The translations under genes were made by a program, and so were the position numbers. Positions 56,388 through 64,000 of a stretch of DNA of 64,000 bases are shown one piece after another. Within the stretch, counting starts at the first letter, position 1; every line of letters begins with the position of its first letter. The DNA is from Bacteroidia bacterium (GTDB taxonomy: Bacteria > Bacteroidota > Ignavibacteria > SZUA-365): assembly GCA_027493955.1 (NCBI GenBank), contig JAOSJT010000001.1:2095131-2159130 (forward strand). The letters are read 5' to 3'. A model generated the notes under the pieces. That model ran no database searches. It was not told the DNA's origin and saw only the letters and a program-made list of their open reading frames with translations.

Positions 56388-56530
56388 AACATGAACGGAG
56401 TCGCCGAAGGCGGATGCGAGTTCCAAACAAGCTCGCATCCGCGTTCCGCCGCGAAGGTATTTTCGGAACGAGTACTTACGTGCTGCCGATATGCCATCGC
56501 GGACGTGTATTGCTTCTTCAAGTCATCGAA

Positions 56531-58108
56531 TCAATGCGTCACCATAAATCGGGCAGATACGACCGCACCGCGGGTATATGCTCGTATGAAGTACAAACCA
56601 TCGGGAAGACGGGAGGTATCCAGAGGGATGACCATCCCGTCGCTCGCGGTGATATGCTTCGTGAGTGAGGGCAGCACCCGGCCAAGCGCATCACAGACAA
56701 CAATCTCCACTACACCCCCGTACGGTTGATCGAAATACAGCCCCGCCCAATCCCGTACCGGATTCGGCGCGACGGCTATCGCCGCCCGACGAGGGGCAAA
56801 CAACTGCATCACATCCGTCGTTGCACGAACGGTGAACTTGCGAACGTCGCTCCACTCCCCGACGCCGGCGGGATTCTCCGCGCGCACCCGCCACCACAGC
56901 GTGCTTCCCGGTTGCAGACCGCTGTACAGCAGAGTGGTATCCGCCGCAACAGTGCTTCTCGATACGCCGGATGCAAACAATGAATCAGCACACTGTTCCG
57001 CAGTGTATGCCGCCGCGCCCGGCACATGCGCCCAGGTCATCGCGCCGGGGCCGACCGGCAAGATCGCGCGGTCAGGCGGCGAGAGAAGCAGCGGTGTACC
57101 GAGCACCGCCATGCGCCCGGTCGCGACAACGATCTCATCTACCCACATGGTCTGCTCTACCGGTGAGCCATCGCCGATATATGGTGCGACGAGGAACTGA
57201 TTGAATTTCATTTCCGTATGCCTGCCCGTGCGCAGCATCACCCCGGGGGCGTCGACGACGAGCTCTCCATCCACCCACATGCGCAGTTCGCCGTCCGGCA
57301 CGCCCTTGCCATCCACGATGGAATTAAGGGAAAACAGCGCCTCGACGAAGCGCCAGTTGCTCTTGTACAGCGGCCCCGTTTCGTCCGAGAAAATAACGGA
57401 TGCGGCTTTCCACATTTTGCCGTTGCGATGCGTGCTGCCGCTGCGATAGCAATCTCCTTCCGGCCATGCGTCGCTGCTGCCGTTACAGCCCGCGACCGCC
57501 CGGTTCTCGGTGACAAGTGTCAGGTCGCGGCCGATATTGGCCTCGTCGATGTTCAGAGCGTCCTGTATTGCGAGCAGCGGCCGGCCCTCGTTGTGTTCGA
57601 TATATGTCGTCAAATGCGTCGCTGCCGGGCCAATCCACTTGCCATCCACATCCGTGATGAAATGAAACTCGTGCGGATGATAAGGTCTGTTGGATCCTTC
57701 CCAATTCGTGCTGTATTTCACCCAATAGCTCAGATACACGGTCGGCGTCGGAGCAAACAGCCGCCGAACCCCTTCCCCGCTGGTTGGGGTGGATGCACCC
57801 TTAAGGAAGCGGAATTCCAGCGCGGCGCCGCTGCCCGGCAACCGCTCGTCCGTTGTAACGCGCAGCGCGTCATTGTCGTACCAATCGCGTTGCCGGAAGA
57901 CCGCATCGTCGCAGGCTTCGTGGAACAGCAACTGCGCAGCCCGCTCGCCCGACAATCCTGCGCCCTCGTCGACGCGGGCTTCGCCTGTATGCTGAGCGAT
58001 CCCAGCCATGGGCTGCATCGCACTGCTCATCCAGAGCAGCAGAGGCAAATACACCCTTGTCAGCTTGTTCTCCGGGCCGCGTGTAGAAGTACTGCGAACT
58101 TGCTTCAT
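56531..58108 (-). CDS. Secreted protein with lectin/lyase-like domain, FnIII and T9SS sorting domain
   Basis: Start ATG at 58106-58108 (525 aa), overlapping the stop of the DinB gene. An N-terminal membrane-targeting stretch (VYLPLLLWMSSAMQPMAGIAQ) is followed by a concanavalin-like domain (YLSYWVKYSTNWEGSNRPYHPHEFHFITDVDGKWIGPA). It resembles polysaccharide lyase or lectin folds, but I cannot identify catalytic residues. Next come a fibronectin-III-like domain (LYSGLQPGSTLWWRVRAENPAGVGEWS) and a Por/T9SS type A sorting domain (VAPNPVRDWAGLYFDQPYGG...SARFMVTH). Probably surface carbohydrate binding or degradation. Confidence 0.85.
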   Translation of the reverse strand: MKQVRSTSTRGPENKLTRVYLPLLLWMSSAMQPMAGIAQHTGEARVDEGAGLSGERAAQLLFHEACDDAVFRQRDWYDNDALRVTTDERLPGSGAALEFRFLKGASTPTSGEGVRRLFAPTPTVYLSYWVKYSTNWEGSNRPYHPHEFHFITDVDGKWIGPAATHLTTYIEHNEGRPLLAIQDALNIDEANIGRDLTLVTENRAVAGCNGSSDAWPEGDCYRSGSTHRNGKMWKAASVIFSDETGPLYKSNWRFVEALFSLNSIVDGKGVPDGELRMWVDGELVVDAPGVMLRTGRHTEMKFNQFLVAPYIGDGSPVEQTMWVDEIVVATGRMAVLGTPLLLSPPDRAILPVGPGAMTWAHVPGAAAYTAEQCADSLFASGVSRSTVAADTTLLYSGLQPGSTLWWRVRAENPAGVGEWSDVRKFTVRATTDVMQLFAPRRAAIAVAPNPVRDWAGLYFDQPYGGVVEIVVCDALGRVLPSLTKHITASDGMVIPLDTSRLPDGLYFIRAYTRGAVVSARFMVTH

Positions 58109-58632
58109 ATCGCCATCCCGTGTTCTTGCCCGGGCCAGATCGGGGAGGGCCGACCGAGCCACACCCAGGCGATGTAGTCAACGATGGGCGGCTCGGCACC
58201 GAGCTCGCGAAGCCGGGTGTTGAGCTGTCCCCGGTGATAGGAGCTGTGCATGGCCACCTGCAACATGGTTTCGCCCAGTGTTGCATCCACCACTTTCCTG
58301 CCGCTGCGCTGTTCCATATATCGCGCCCACGGCACATCCACAACACGCTCCAGTTCAGCCTCCGTTACAGTTGCGATGAACAGTGGAAGCATGTTGTGAT
58401 ACTCTTCCGCCCAAGTCGCGACAGCTGCGAGACCCGCAAAATCATCTATTTTGGGTAGTTTCATATCCTGAAGGCTCCAAACCTTCAGGAACGCCCGCTG
58501 TACCATGTGGATATGGTGACAGAGCTTCAGAACACGTTCATCATCCTTTGCAGATGGTGTATCGAGTATGCAGTGCCAGACCGTCGCATCGGCCCAGTGC
58601 ATGTGGCGAAGGAGATCGATAGTGTTGCGCAT
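58105..58632 (-). CDS. DinB-family protein (metal-binding four-helix bundle)
   Basis: This 175-aa DinB fold has the His-rich positions LLRHMHWAD, HIHMVQRAFLKVW and HSSYHRGQLNTRLRELG, the last containing two His expected to bind a divalent metal. DinB-like proteins include thiol-dependent transferases and hydrolases, so function is open. It is upstream of the T9SS protein gene (1-4 bp overlap). Confidence 0.9.
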   Translation of the reverse strand: MRNTIDLLRHMHWADATVWHCILDTPSAKDDERVLKLCHHIHMVQRAFLKVWSLQDMKLPKIDDFAGLAAVATWAEEYHNMLPLFIATVTEAELERVVDVPWARYMEQRSGRKVVDATLGETMLQVAMHSSYHRGQLNTRLRELGAEPPIVDYIAWVWLGRPSPIWPGQEHGMAI

Positions 58633-59298
58633 GTTCGGGCTTCTGTATTAAGGATGAAAAAGGTCCGCCGGGGTGCGCGTTGCGGCCGGGATCTGCCGGG
58701 CGGACGATCACGAGCATTAAGGTACGAAGGTCGCGGCACTACTACCATATAGCCGCTTCATCCGTTCGTGCGACAAGAATGCAAAAGCTCCGCGATTGCG
58801 GCGCCGGGCTTTGAAGGGAGGGTCTGCACACTGTGCTCGTCTGAGCGTTATCGGCCTTCGACCAGCCACCTCGCCTCGCCGACTCATGCGATGGGACTGA
58901 GAGGGAAAACCCCGTGTTTACCCACTGCGCTATGTACCAATACCTGCAGCGGCCGTTTTACTGCTTCGACGTGAAGCTGTATGCTTCATTTCACCGATTG
59001 CGACATCCCTCGGAGTTTTTTTCTGATCCGAAAATCCTGTACCTTTGTTATTGGACAGTGCTATCCGTATCTCCTGAAAGAAACCCGGCACATGAGTCCC
59101 GTAAACGCACATTCAACGTACTCCGCCCCTTTGCCCGCCCATCCCGGCCAGGGGCAGAAAGGACGGCCATCATTCCCGCATTCCCTCCGTTTCTCCCGTA
59201 TGCCATCTGCTGCGCGGACATCCGCAACCGGATCGCCGCAGCCGGAGACTGTTTTTTTTCTACTGACATCACTCTGACCTGATATACCGAGGTACCGT
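58633..59298. other. Intergenic region upstream of nifJ
   Basis: In these 666 bp I see no gene. They include a candidate nifJ promoter at about 59017-59047 and the leader of the divergent DinB gene. ORFs here lack motifs and ribosome binding sites. Confidence 0.55.
59017..59047 (+). promoter_or_regulatory. Candidate nifJ promoter of Bacteroidetes type
   Basis: TACCTTTG (59040-59047) matches the -7 consensus TAnnTTTG, with a T-run (59016-59022) about 20 nt upstream near the -33 position. The match is only moderate and lies about 250 bp from the start codon. Confidence 0.3.
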
Positions 59299-62200
59299 AT
59301 GAGCAACAGACAAACAGTGACAATCGACGGCAACGAAGCCGCCGCATACGTCGCTCACAAAACCAATGAAGTATGCGCTATCTATCCGATCACTCCCAGT
59401 TCGAATATGGGCGAGTGGGCGGATGCCTGGTCCGCCGTCGGCCGTAAGAACATCTGGGGCACCGTTCCCATTGTCGCCGAATTGCAAAGCGAGGGTGGCG
59501 CCTCCGGTGCGGTGCATGGCGCATTGCAGACCGGATCGCTGACGACCACGTTTACCGCCTCGCAGGGACTCCTGCTGATGATCCCGAACATGTACAAGAT
59601 TGCCGGTGAGCTCACCTCCACCGTGTTCCACGTGTCCGCACGCACGGTCGCCGCGCATGCGCTGTCGATTTTCGGTGATCACAGCGACATCATGGCCGTC
59701 CGTCAGACCGGCTTCGCCCTGCTGTCGTCCAACTCCGTTCAGGAAGTCATGGACATGGCGCTCATCGCACAGGCCGCCACACTGCGTGCGCGTATACCCT
59801 TCGTCCACTTCTTCGATGGCTTCCGCATTTCGCACGAGGTCATGAAAATCGAGGAACTCACGGACGAGGACATGCACGCCATGCTGGACGACGACTTGAT
59901 TGCGCAGCACCGTGCGCGCGCGTTGAGTCCCGAGAAGCCGGTGCTTCGCGGTACCGCGCAAAATCCCGACGTGTTTTTCCAGGCGCGCGAAACAGTGAAT
60001 CCCTTCTATAATGCCTGCCCGGAAGTCGTGCAATCCGTCATGGATCAATTCGCGTCCGTCGTTGGCCGCTCGTATCATTTGTTCGACTATGTCGGCGCTC
60101 CCGATGCCGATCGCATCATCATCATGATGGGTTCGGGTGCCGGAGCGGCCGAGGAAGCGGTGGAATACATGATCGAGCGTGGCGAAAAAGTCGGGCTGCT
60201 GAAGGTCCGCCTCTTCCGCCCCTTCTCCGTCAAGCATTTTATCAGCGCCATTCCCTCCTCGGTGAAAGCCATAGCGGTGCTTGACCGCACCAAGGAGCCC
60301 GGCGCCGCAGGCGAGCCACTGTATCAGGACGTGTTGACCGCACTCGCCGAGGCCATGGGCAACGGAACGCTGCCGACAGCAGGATTTCCGAAGGTGCTCG
60401 GCGGGCGTTATGGCCTGTCGTCGAAAGAATTCACGCCGGCGATGGTGAAAGCCGTATTCGATAATCTCGTCGCGACCGATCCGAAAAACCATTTCACCGT
60501 CGGTATCAACGACGACGTGACCAACAGCAGTTTGAGTTACGATCATACGTGGCGCGGGGAACCGGCCGATGTATTCCGCGGCATGTTCTACGGACTCGGC
60601 GCCGATGGCACCGTGGGCGCGAACAAAAATTCCATCAAAATCATCGGTGAGGAAACCGACAACTACGCGCAAGGCTATTTCGTGTACGACTCGAAAAAGT
60701 CCGGCTCGATCACCACGTCACATCTCCGTTTCGGCCCCAAGCCCATCCGCTCGACCTATCTGATCGAAACAGCGAATTTCGTTGCCTGTCACCAGTTCAC
60801 CTTCCTCGAAAAATACGACATGCTCTCGCGCATCGTCGAAGGCGGCGTCTTCCTCCTCAACAGTCCGTACGGTGTGGATGAGGTGTGGGATAAAATGCCG
60901 CGAACGGTGCAGCAGGTGATCATCGACAAGAAGCTGAAATTCTTCGTCATTGACGGCTACACCGTCGCCGAGGCCACCGGCATGGGCGCGCGCGTGAACA
61001 CCATCATGCAGACGTGTTTCTTCGCGATTTCAGGCATCCTGCCCAGGGAGGAAGCGATCGCAAAGATTAAGGTCTCGATCAAAAAAACGTACGGCGGCAA
61101 GGGCGATAAAATCGTCCAGATGAATTACAACGCCGTGGATCAGACCCTCGCGAATCTGCATGAGGTCACCGTACCGGCCACGGCCAGCAGCAGCATCGAG
61201 TTGCCTCCTGTGGTTTCCGACAAGGCCCCCGCATTCGTCAAGGACGTCACCGCAAAGATCATCGCCGGACATGGCGACGATTTGCCGGTAAGCGCCTTCC
61301 CCGTGGACGGCACCTTCCCGACAGGGACGACCATGTGGGAGAAGCGCAACATCGCGCTGGAAATTCCCGAATGGGATACGGTGACCTGTATTCAATGCGG
61401 CAAATGCGCGATGGTGTGTCCGCATGCCACCATCCGCATCAAAGTGTTCGAGGAAAAGGAAGTCGCGAACGCTCCAGCGACATTCAAGTACTGCGATGCC
61501 CGCGGGAAGGAGTACGCCGGTCTCAAGTACAGCATTCAAGTCGCCCCTGAAGACTGTACCGGCTGCGCGCTCTGCGTCGAGGTGTGTCCGGCAAAAAATA
61601 AATCGGAAGTGCGCCTGAAAGCCATTAACATGGTTCCGCAGGTACCTATCCGCGAGCAGGAGCGCGAGAATTGGGATTTCTTCCTCAACCTGCCCGAGTA
61701 TGATCGTACCCAGGTGAAACTCAACACGATTCAGGGCTCGCAGTTGCTGCAGCCGCTGTTCGAATTCTCCGGAGCCTGCTCCGGCTGCGGCGAAACACCG
61801 TACGTGAAGCTCGTCAGCCAGCTCTTCGGTGATCGCATGATCGTGGCCAACGCCACCGGCTGTTCCTCGATCTATGGCGGCAATCTGCCCACGACTCCGT
61901 GGACCGTCAACAACGACGGACGCGGTCCGGCATGGTCGAACTCGCTGTTCGAGGACAACGCGGAATTCGGCTTCGGCTTCCGCCTCACCATCGACCAGCA
62001 GAATCAGTTCGCGCGTGAAATGCTCCTCCATCTCGCAGCCGACCTCGGCGAGTCACTCGTTCGCGACCTGCTGGATGCGGATCAAACAACCGAAATCGGC
62101 ATCAGCGAACAGCGCAAGCGTGTCGCCGCACTGAAGGACAAGCTGAACGGCATCAGCACTCCCATGGCAAAGCGTCTTCTCTCTGTGGCCGACTTCCTTA

Positions 62201-62898
62201 TCCGCCGCAGCGTGTGGATCATGGGCGGCGATGGTTGGGCGTATGACATCGGCTACGGCGGTCTCGATCACGTGTTGGCATCAGGCAAGAACGTGAACGT
62301 GCTCGTCCTCGACACCGAGGTATACTCCAACACCGGCGGCCAGATGTCCAAAGCCACTCCGCTCGGCGCTGTCGCGAAGTTTGCTGCCGGTGGCAAACCC
62401 ATCGGGAAAAAAGACCTCGGTCTGATGGCTATGAGCTACGGAAATGTCTATGTTGCATCCATTGCCATGGGCGCCAATGATACGCAGACCTTGCGTGCCA
62501 TTCTCGAAGCAGAAGCGTACGATGGTCCCTCCCTGGTTATCGCGTACAGTCATTGCATCGCGCACGGTATCGACATGTCGAAGGGCATGGATCATCAGAA
62601 GGCCTTGGTGGAAAGCGGCATGTGGCCTCTGTACCGCTTCAATCCGGATCTGATCAGGGAAGGAAAAAACCCCTTCAAGCTCGACTCCAAGCAGCCGAAA
62701 ATCCTCGTGAAGGATTTCGTGATGTCGGAAACACGTTTCAGCATGCTGTTCAAGAGCAAACCCGACGAAGCAAAGCGCTTCCTGGATCTCGCACAGGACC
62801 AGGTCAAGATGCGCTTCAAATATTACGAGCATCTTGAAAAGCTGTACGAAACGATCAATGCTCCGGCGGCAGCGACGGAACAGACGGCACAAGTGTAA
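59299..62898 (+). CDS. nifJ: Pyruvate:ferredoxin (flavodoxin) oxidoreductase
   Basis: This 1,199-aa single-chain PFOR oxidises pyruvate and CoA to acetyl-CoA, CO2 and reduced ferredoxin, or works in reverse for CO2 fixation. The N-terminal domain has EVCAIYPITPSSNMGEWAD (pyruvate-binding). The middle has two [4Fe-4S] motifs, TCIQCGKCAMVCPHATI (first Cys at residue 697) and DCTGCALCVEVCPAKN (residue 753), and a third Fe-S site near ACSGCGETPYVK. The C-terminal TPP domain has GGDGWAYDIGYGGLDHVLASG. It is followed by a hairpin and a DHOD-like gene. Confidence 0.97.
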   Translation: MSNRQTVTIDGNEAAAYVAHKTNEVCAIYPITPSSNMGEWADAWSAVGRKNIWGTVPIVAELQSEGGASGAVHGALQTGSLTTTFTASQGLLLMIPNMYKIAGELTSTVFHVSARTVAAHALSIFGDHSDIMAVRQTGFALLSSNSVQEVMDMALIAQAATLRARIPFVHFFDGFRISHEVMKIEELTDEDMHAMLDDDLIAQHRARALSPEKPVLRGTAQNPDVFFQARETVNPFYNACPEVVQSVMDQFASVVGRSYHLFDYVGAPDADRIIIMMGSGAGAAEEAVEYMIERGEKVGLLKVRLFRPFSVKHFISAIPSSVKAIAVLDRTKEPGAAGEPLYQDVLTALAEAMGNGTLPTAGFPKVLGGRYGLSSKEFTPAMVKAVFDNLVATDPKNHFTVGINDDVTNSSLSYDHTWRGEPADVFRGMFYGLGADGTVGANKNSIKIIGEETDNYAQGYFVYDSKKSGSITTSHLRFGPKPIRSTYLIETANFVACHQFTFLEKYDMLSRIVEGGVFLLNSPYGVDEVWDKMPRTVQQVIIDKKLKFFVIDGYTVAEATGMGARVNTIMQTCFFAISGILPREEAIAKIKVSIKKTYGGKGDKIVQMNYNAVDQTLANLHEVTVPATASSSIELPPVVSDKAPAFVKDVTAKIIAGHGDDLPVSAFPVDGTFPTGTTMWEKRNIALEIPEWDTVTCIQCGKCAMVCPHATIRIKVFEEKEVANAPATFKYCDARGKEYAGLKYSIQVAPEDCTGCALCVEVCPAKNKSEVRLKAINMVPQVPIREQERENWDFFLNLPEYDRTQVKLNTIQGSQLLQPLFEFSGACSGCGETPYVKLVSQLFGDRMIVANATGCSSIYGGNLPTTPWTVNNDGRGPAWSNSLFEDNAEFGFGFRLTIDQQNQFAREMLLHLAADLGESLVRDLLDADQTTEIGISEQRKRVAALKDKLNGISTPMAKRLLSVADFLIRRSVWIMGGDGWAYDIGYGGLDHVLASGKNVNVLVLDTEVYSNTGGQMSKATPLGAVAKFAAGGKPIGKKDLGLMAMSYGNVYVASIAMGANDTQTLRAILEAEAYDGPSLVIAYSHCIAHGIDMSKGMDHQKALVESGMWPLYRFNPDLIREGKNPFKLDSKQPKILVKDFVMSETRFSMLFKSKPDEAKRFLDLAQDQVKMRFKYYEHLEKLYETINAPAAATEQTAQV

Positions 62899-62905
62899 AG
62901 GACTC

Positions 62906-62933
62906 GGCGGGAGGCCGACGGTCTCCCGCCTTT
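62906..62933 (+). terminator. Intrinsic hairpin after nifJ
   Basis: GGCGGGAG (62906-62913) and CTCCCGCC (62923-62930) form a perfect 8-bp stem followed by TTT. The U-run is short, so readthrough into the DHOD-like gene is likely and the element may lower its expression. Confidence 0.7.
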
Positions 62934-62984
62934 CCCGGTCACTCACGATAACGATTGCAACAGAAATTACACGAGGATAGACGT

Positions 62985-63983
62985 ATGGATCTCACCACCA
63001 CCTACATGGGACTGACGCTCAAGAACCCGATCGTTCCGTCAGCATCCCCGATGTCGAAGGATCTCGGCATCATCAAACGCATGGAAGACGCCGGCGCATC
63101 CGCCATCGTCATGTATTCGCTGTTCGAAGAACAACTGATGCACGAACAGAAGGAACTCGATCACTTCCTGACCCAGGGCGCGGAAAGCTATCAGGAAGCC
63201 ATGAGCTACTTCCCCGAGGTCGAAGATTTCAATCTCGGTCCCGACGAGTATCTCGAACACATTCGTCAGGCCAAAGAAGCCACCTCCATCCCCATCATCG
63301 GCAGCCTCAACGGCGTGTCGGCCGGCGGCTGGTTGGAATATGCCACGAAAATCGAGCAGGCGGGCGCCGACGGTCTCGAACTCAACGTGTACTACATTCC
63401 CACTGACGGACGCTACAGCGCCGAGGAAATCGAAGCGATTTACGTCGAGGATTTGACCCGCGTGAAAAGTGCGGTGAAAATTCCAGTCGCCATGAAGCTG
63501 AGCCCCTACTTCAGTTCCATGTCCAACATGGCCCGCAAGCTCGACGGCGCCGGCGCTGACGCGCTGGTATTGTTCAACCGCTTCTATCAACCCGATTTCG
63601 ATCTGGAAGAATTGTCTGTCGTCCCCACCGTCAATCTCAGCAGCTCCGGCGAAGGCCGTCTCCCGCTGCGCTGGATCGCCATCCTCTACGGTCACCTCAA
63701 AGCAAGCATGGCCGCCACCACAGGCGTGCACACTGCGCAGGACGCTCTGAAAATGCTCATGGCCGGTGCCGACGTCACCATGCTGTGCTCCGCGCTTCTG
63801 GAAAAGGGTCCCGACCACATTACCACCGTGCTCACCGACATGCAGCGCTGGATGGAAGAAAAGGAATACGAATCCGTCACGCAGCTGAAAGGCAGCATGA
63901 GCCAGCGCTCCGTGGCCGAGCCCGCCGCCTTCGAACGCGCCAATTACATGAAAGCCCTCAATAGCTGGCGCCTGACGGTCTGA
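62985..63983 (+). CDS. Dihydroorotate-dehydrogenase-like protein lacking the PyrD catalytic motif
   Basis: Start ATG at 62985 (332 aa), with ACGAGGATAG upstream. An FMN-binding TIM barrel of the DHODH family begins with [22 protein letters not shown]. It retains the FMN phosphate-binding C-terminal half. In true PyrD the catalytic loop is NxSCPN or NxSSPN with a Cys or Ser base; here the equivalent segment is [11 protein letters not shown] (N134 to D141), so the catalytic Cys/Ser is absent. Genes of this subtype often sit next to PFOR genes, suggesting a redox partner role rather than pyrimidine synthesis. Confidence 0.9.
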   Translation: MDLTTTYMGLTLKNPIVPSASPMSKDLGIIKRMEDAGASAIVMYSLFEEQLMHEQKELDHFLTQGAESYQEAMSYFPEVEDFNLGPDEYLEHIRQAKEATSIPIIGSLNGVSAGGWLEYATKIEQAGADGLELNVYYIPTDGRYSAEEIEAIYVEDLTRVKSAVKIPVAMKLSPYFSSMSNMARKLDGAGADALVLFNRFYQPDFDLEELSVVPTVNLSSSGEGRLPLRWIAILYGHLKASMAATTGVHTAQDALKMLMAGADVTMLCSALLEKGPDHITTVLTDMQRWMEEKEYESVTQLKGSMSQRSVAEPAAFERANYMKALNSWRLTV

Positions 63984-64000
63984 TCCGAATTCCACCTGGA

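Noticed and set aside
54888-56438. 516-aa ORF antisense to the TPR lipoprotein gene
   Set aside because: Fully overlaps a gene with signal peptide, Shine-Dalgarno and TPR motifs; no domains in the antisense frame.
59269-60672. 467-aa ORF antisense to nifJ
   Set aside because: Shadow frame of nifJ without recognisable domains or a start signal.
62985-63983. Calling this gene pyrD
   Set aside because: The catalytic NxSCPN/NxSSPN loop is missing, and the genomic context is PFOR rather than pyrimidine synthesis.

Overview
The window looks like a chromosomal segment of a fairly GC-rich, Gram-negative bacterium of the Bacteroidetes/Chlorobi superphylum, most likely an Ignavibacteria/Kapabacteria-like lineage. 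This placement is inferred from several features: secreted proteins ending in Por/T9SS type A sorting domains (one with an NYPNPFNP motif), BamD and outer-membrane beta-barrel proteins, lipoproteins with LxxC lipoboxes, a system I (Ccm) cytochrome c pathway, and a pyruvate:ferredoxin oxidoreductase / PPDK central metabolism. I recognised no tRNA, rRNA, CRISPR array, prophage or transposase.

Layout. (1) 1-11,754, all minus strand and tightly packed, reads as one long operon-like block: lemA, a TPM-domain protein, an FG-GAP-like lipoprotein, a nitrilase-family amidase, a small secreted protein, bamD, an acyl-CoA thioesterase, a secreted metalloprotease, then ccmA-B-C-D-E-F (ccmF leaves the window). 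CcmE carries Cys instead of the classical heme-binding His, and CcmC has a large extra soluble insert. Two homopolymer runs in this block (A7 at the lemA start, C4/G4 in the TPM gene) look like single-base frameshifts. (2) 11,755-13,723 is repeat-rich intergenic DNA around a HicBA toxin-antitoxin pair. (3) 13,724-18,579 carries two paralogous outer-membrane beta-barrel proteins, then acyl-CoA dehydrogenase, 3-hydroxyacyl-CoA dehydrogenase and thiolase (a short-chain beta-oxidation/butyryl-CoA set). (4) 18,659-22,306 carries rho, folC and a small secreted protein. (5) 22,530-22,997 is a 13-copy tandem array of a 37-bp unit built around a 24-nt palindrome with a T tail; a single relative lies upstream of ppdK. 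(6) 23,281-35,338 carries a pair of paralogous lipoproteins flanking a PEGA-domain lipoprotein, then three large secreted proteins (LamG, T9SS-sorted, and a 1,684-aa metzincin). (7) 36,029-42,152, plus strand, carries an AddB/AddA-type helicase-nuclease pair. (8) 42,246-54,604 is mixed: TPR protein, ppdK, lipocalin, an Fe-S protein, two small enzymes, a HhH-DUF1801 protein, a large exported protein of unknown function, an XRE regulator/membrane protein pair and two small lipoproteins. (9) 54,903-63,983 carries a TPR lipoprotein, a T9SS-sorted lectin/lyase-like protein, a DinB protein, nifJ (PFOR) and a dihydroorotate-dehydrogenase-like protein lacking the catalytic motif of PyrD.

How the genes work together. 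The Ccm genes assemble c-type cytochromes for respiration. NifJ and PPDK interconvert pyruvate with acetyl-CoA and PEP, and the acyl-CoA genes feed or use acetyl-CoA. The surface-protein block suggests an outer membrane decorated with proteases and carbohydrate-binding proteins exported by T9SS, with BamD supporting barrel assembly.

The most unusual material is non-coding: the 37-bp hairpin array, at least three fold-back intergenic elements built from purine-rich 7-8-bp repeats (two preceded by the same 13-mer), an approximately 80-bp dispersed repeat and an 18-bp satellite.
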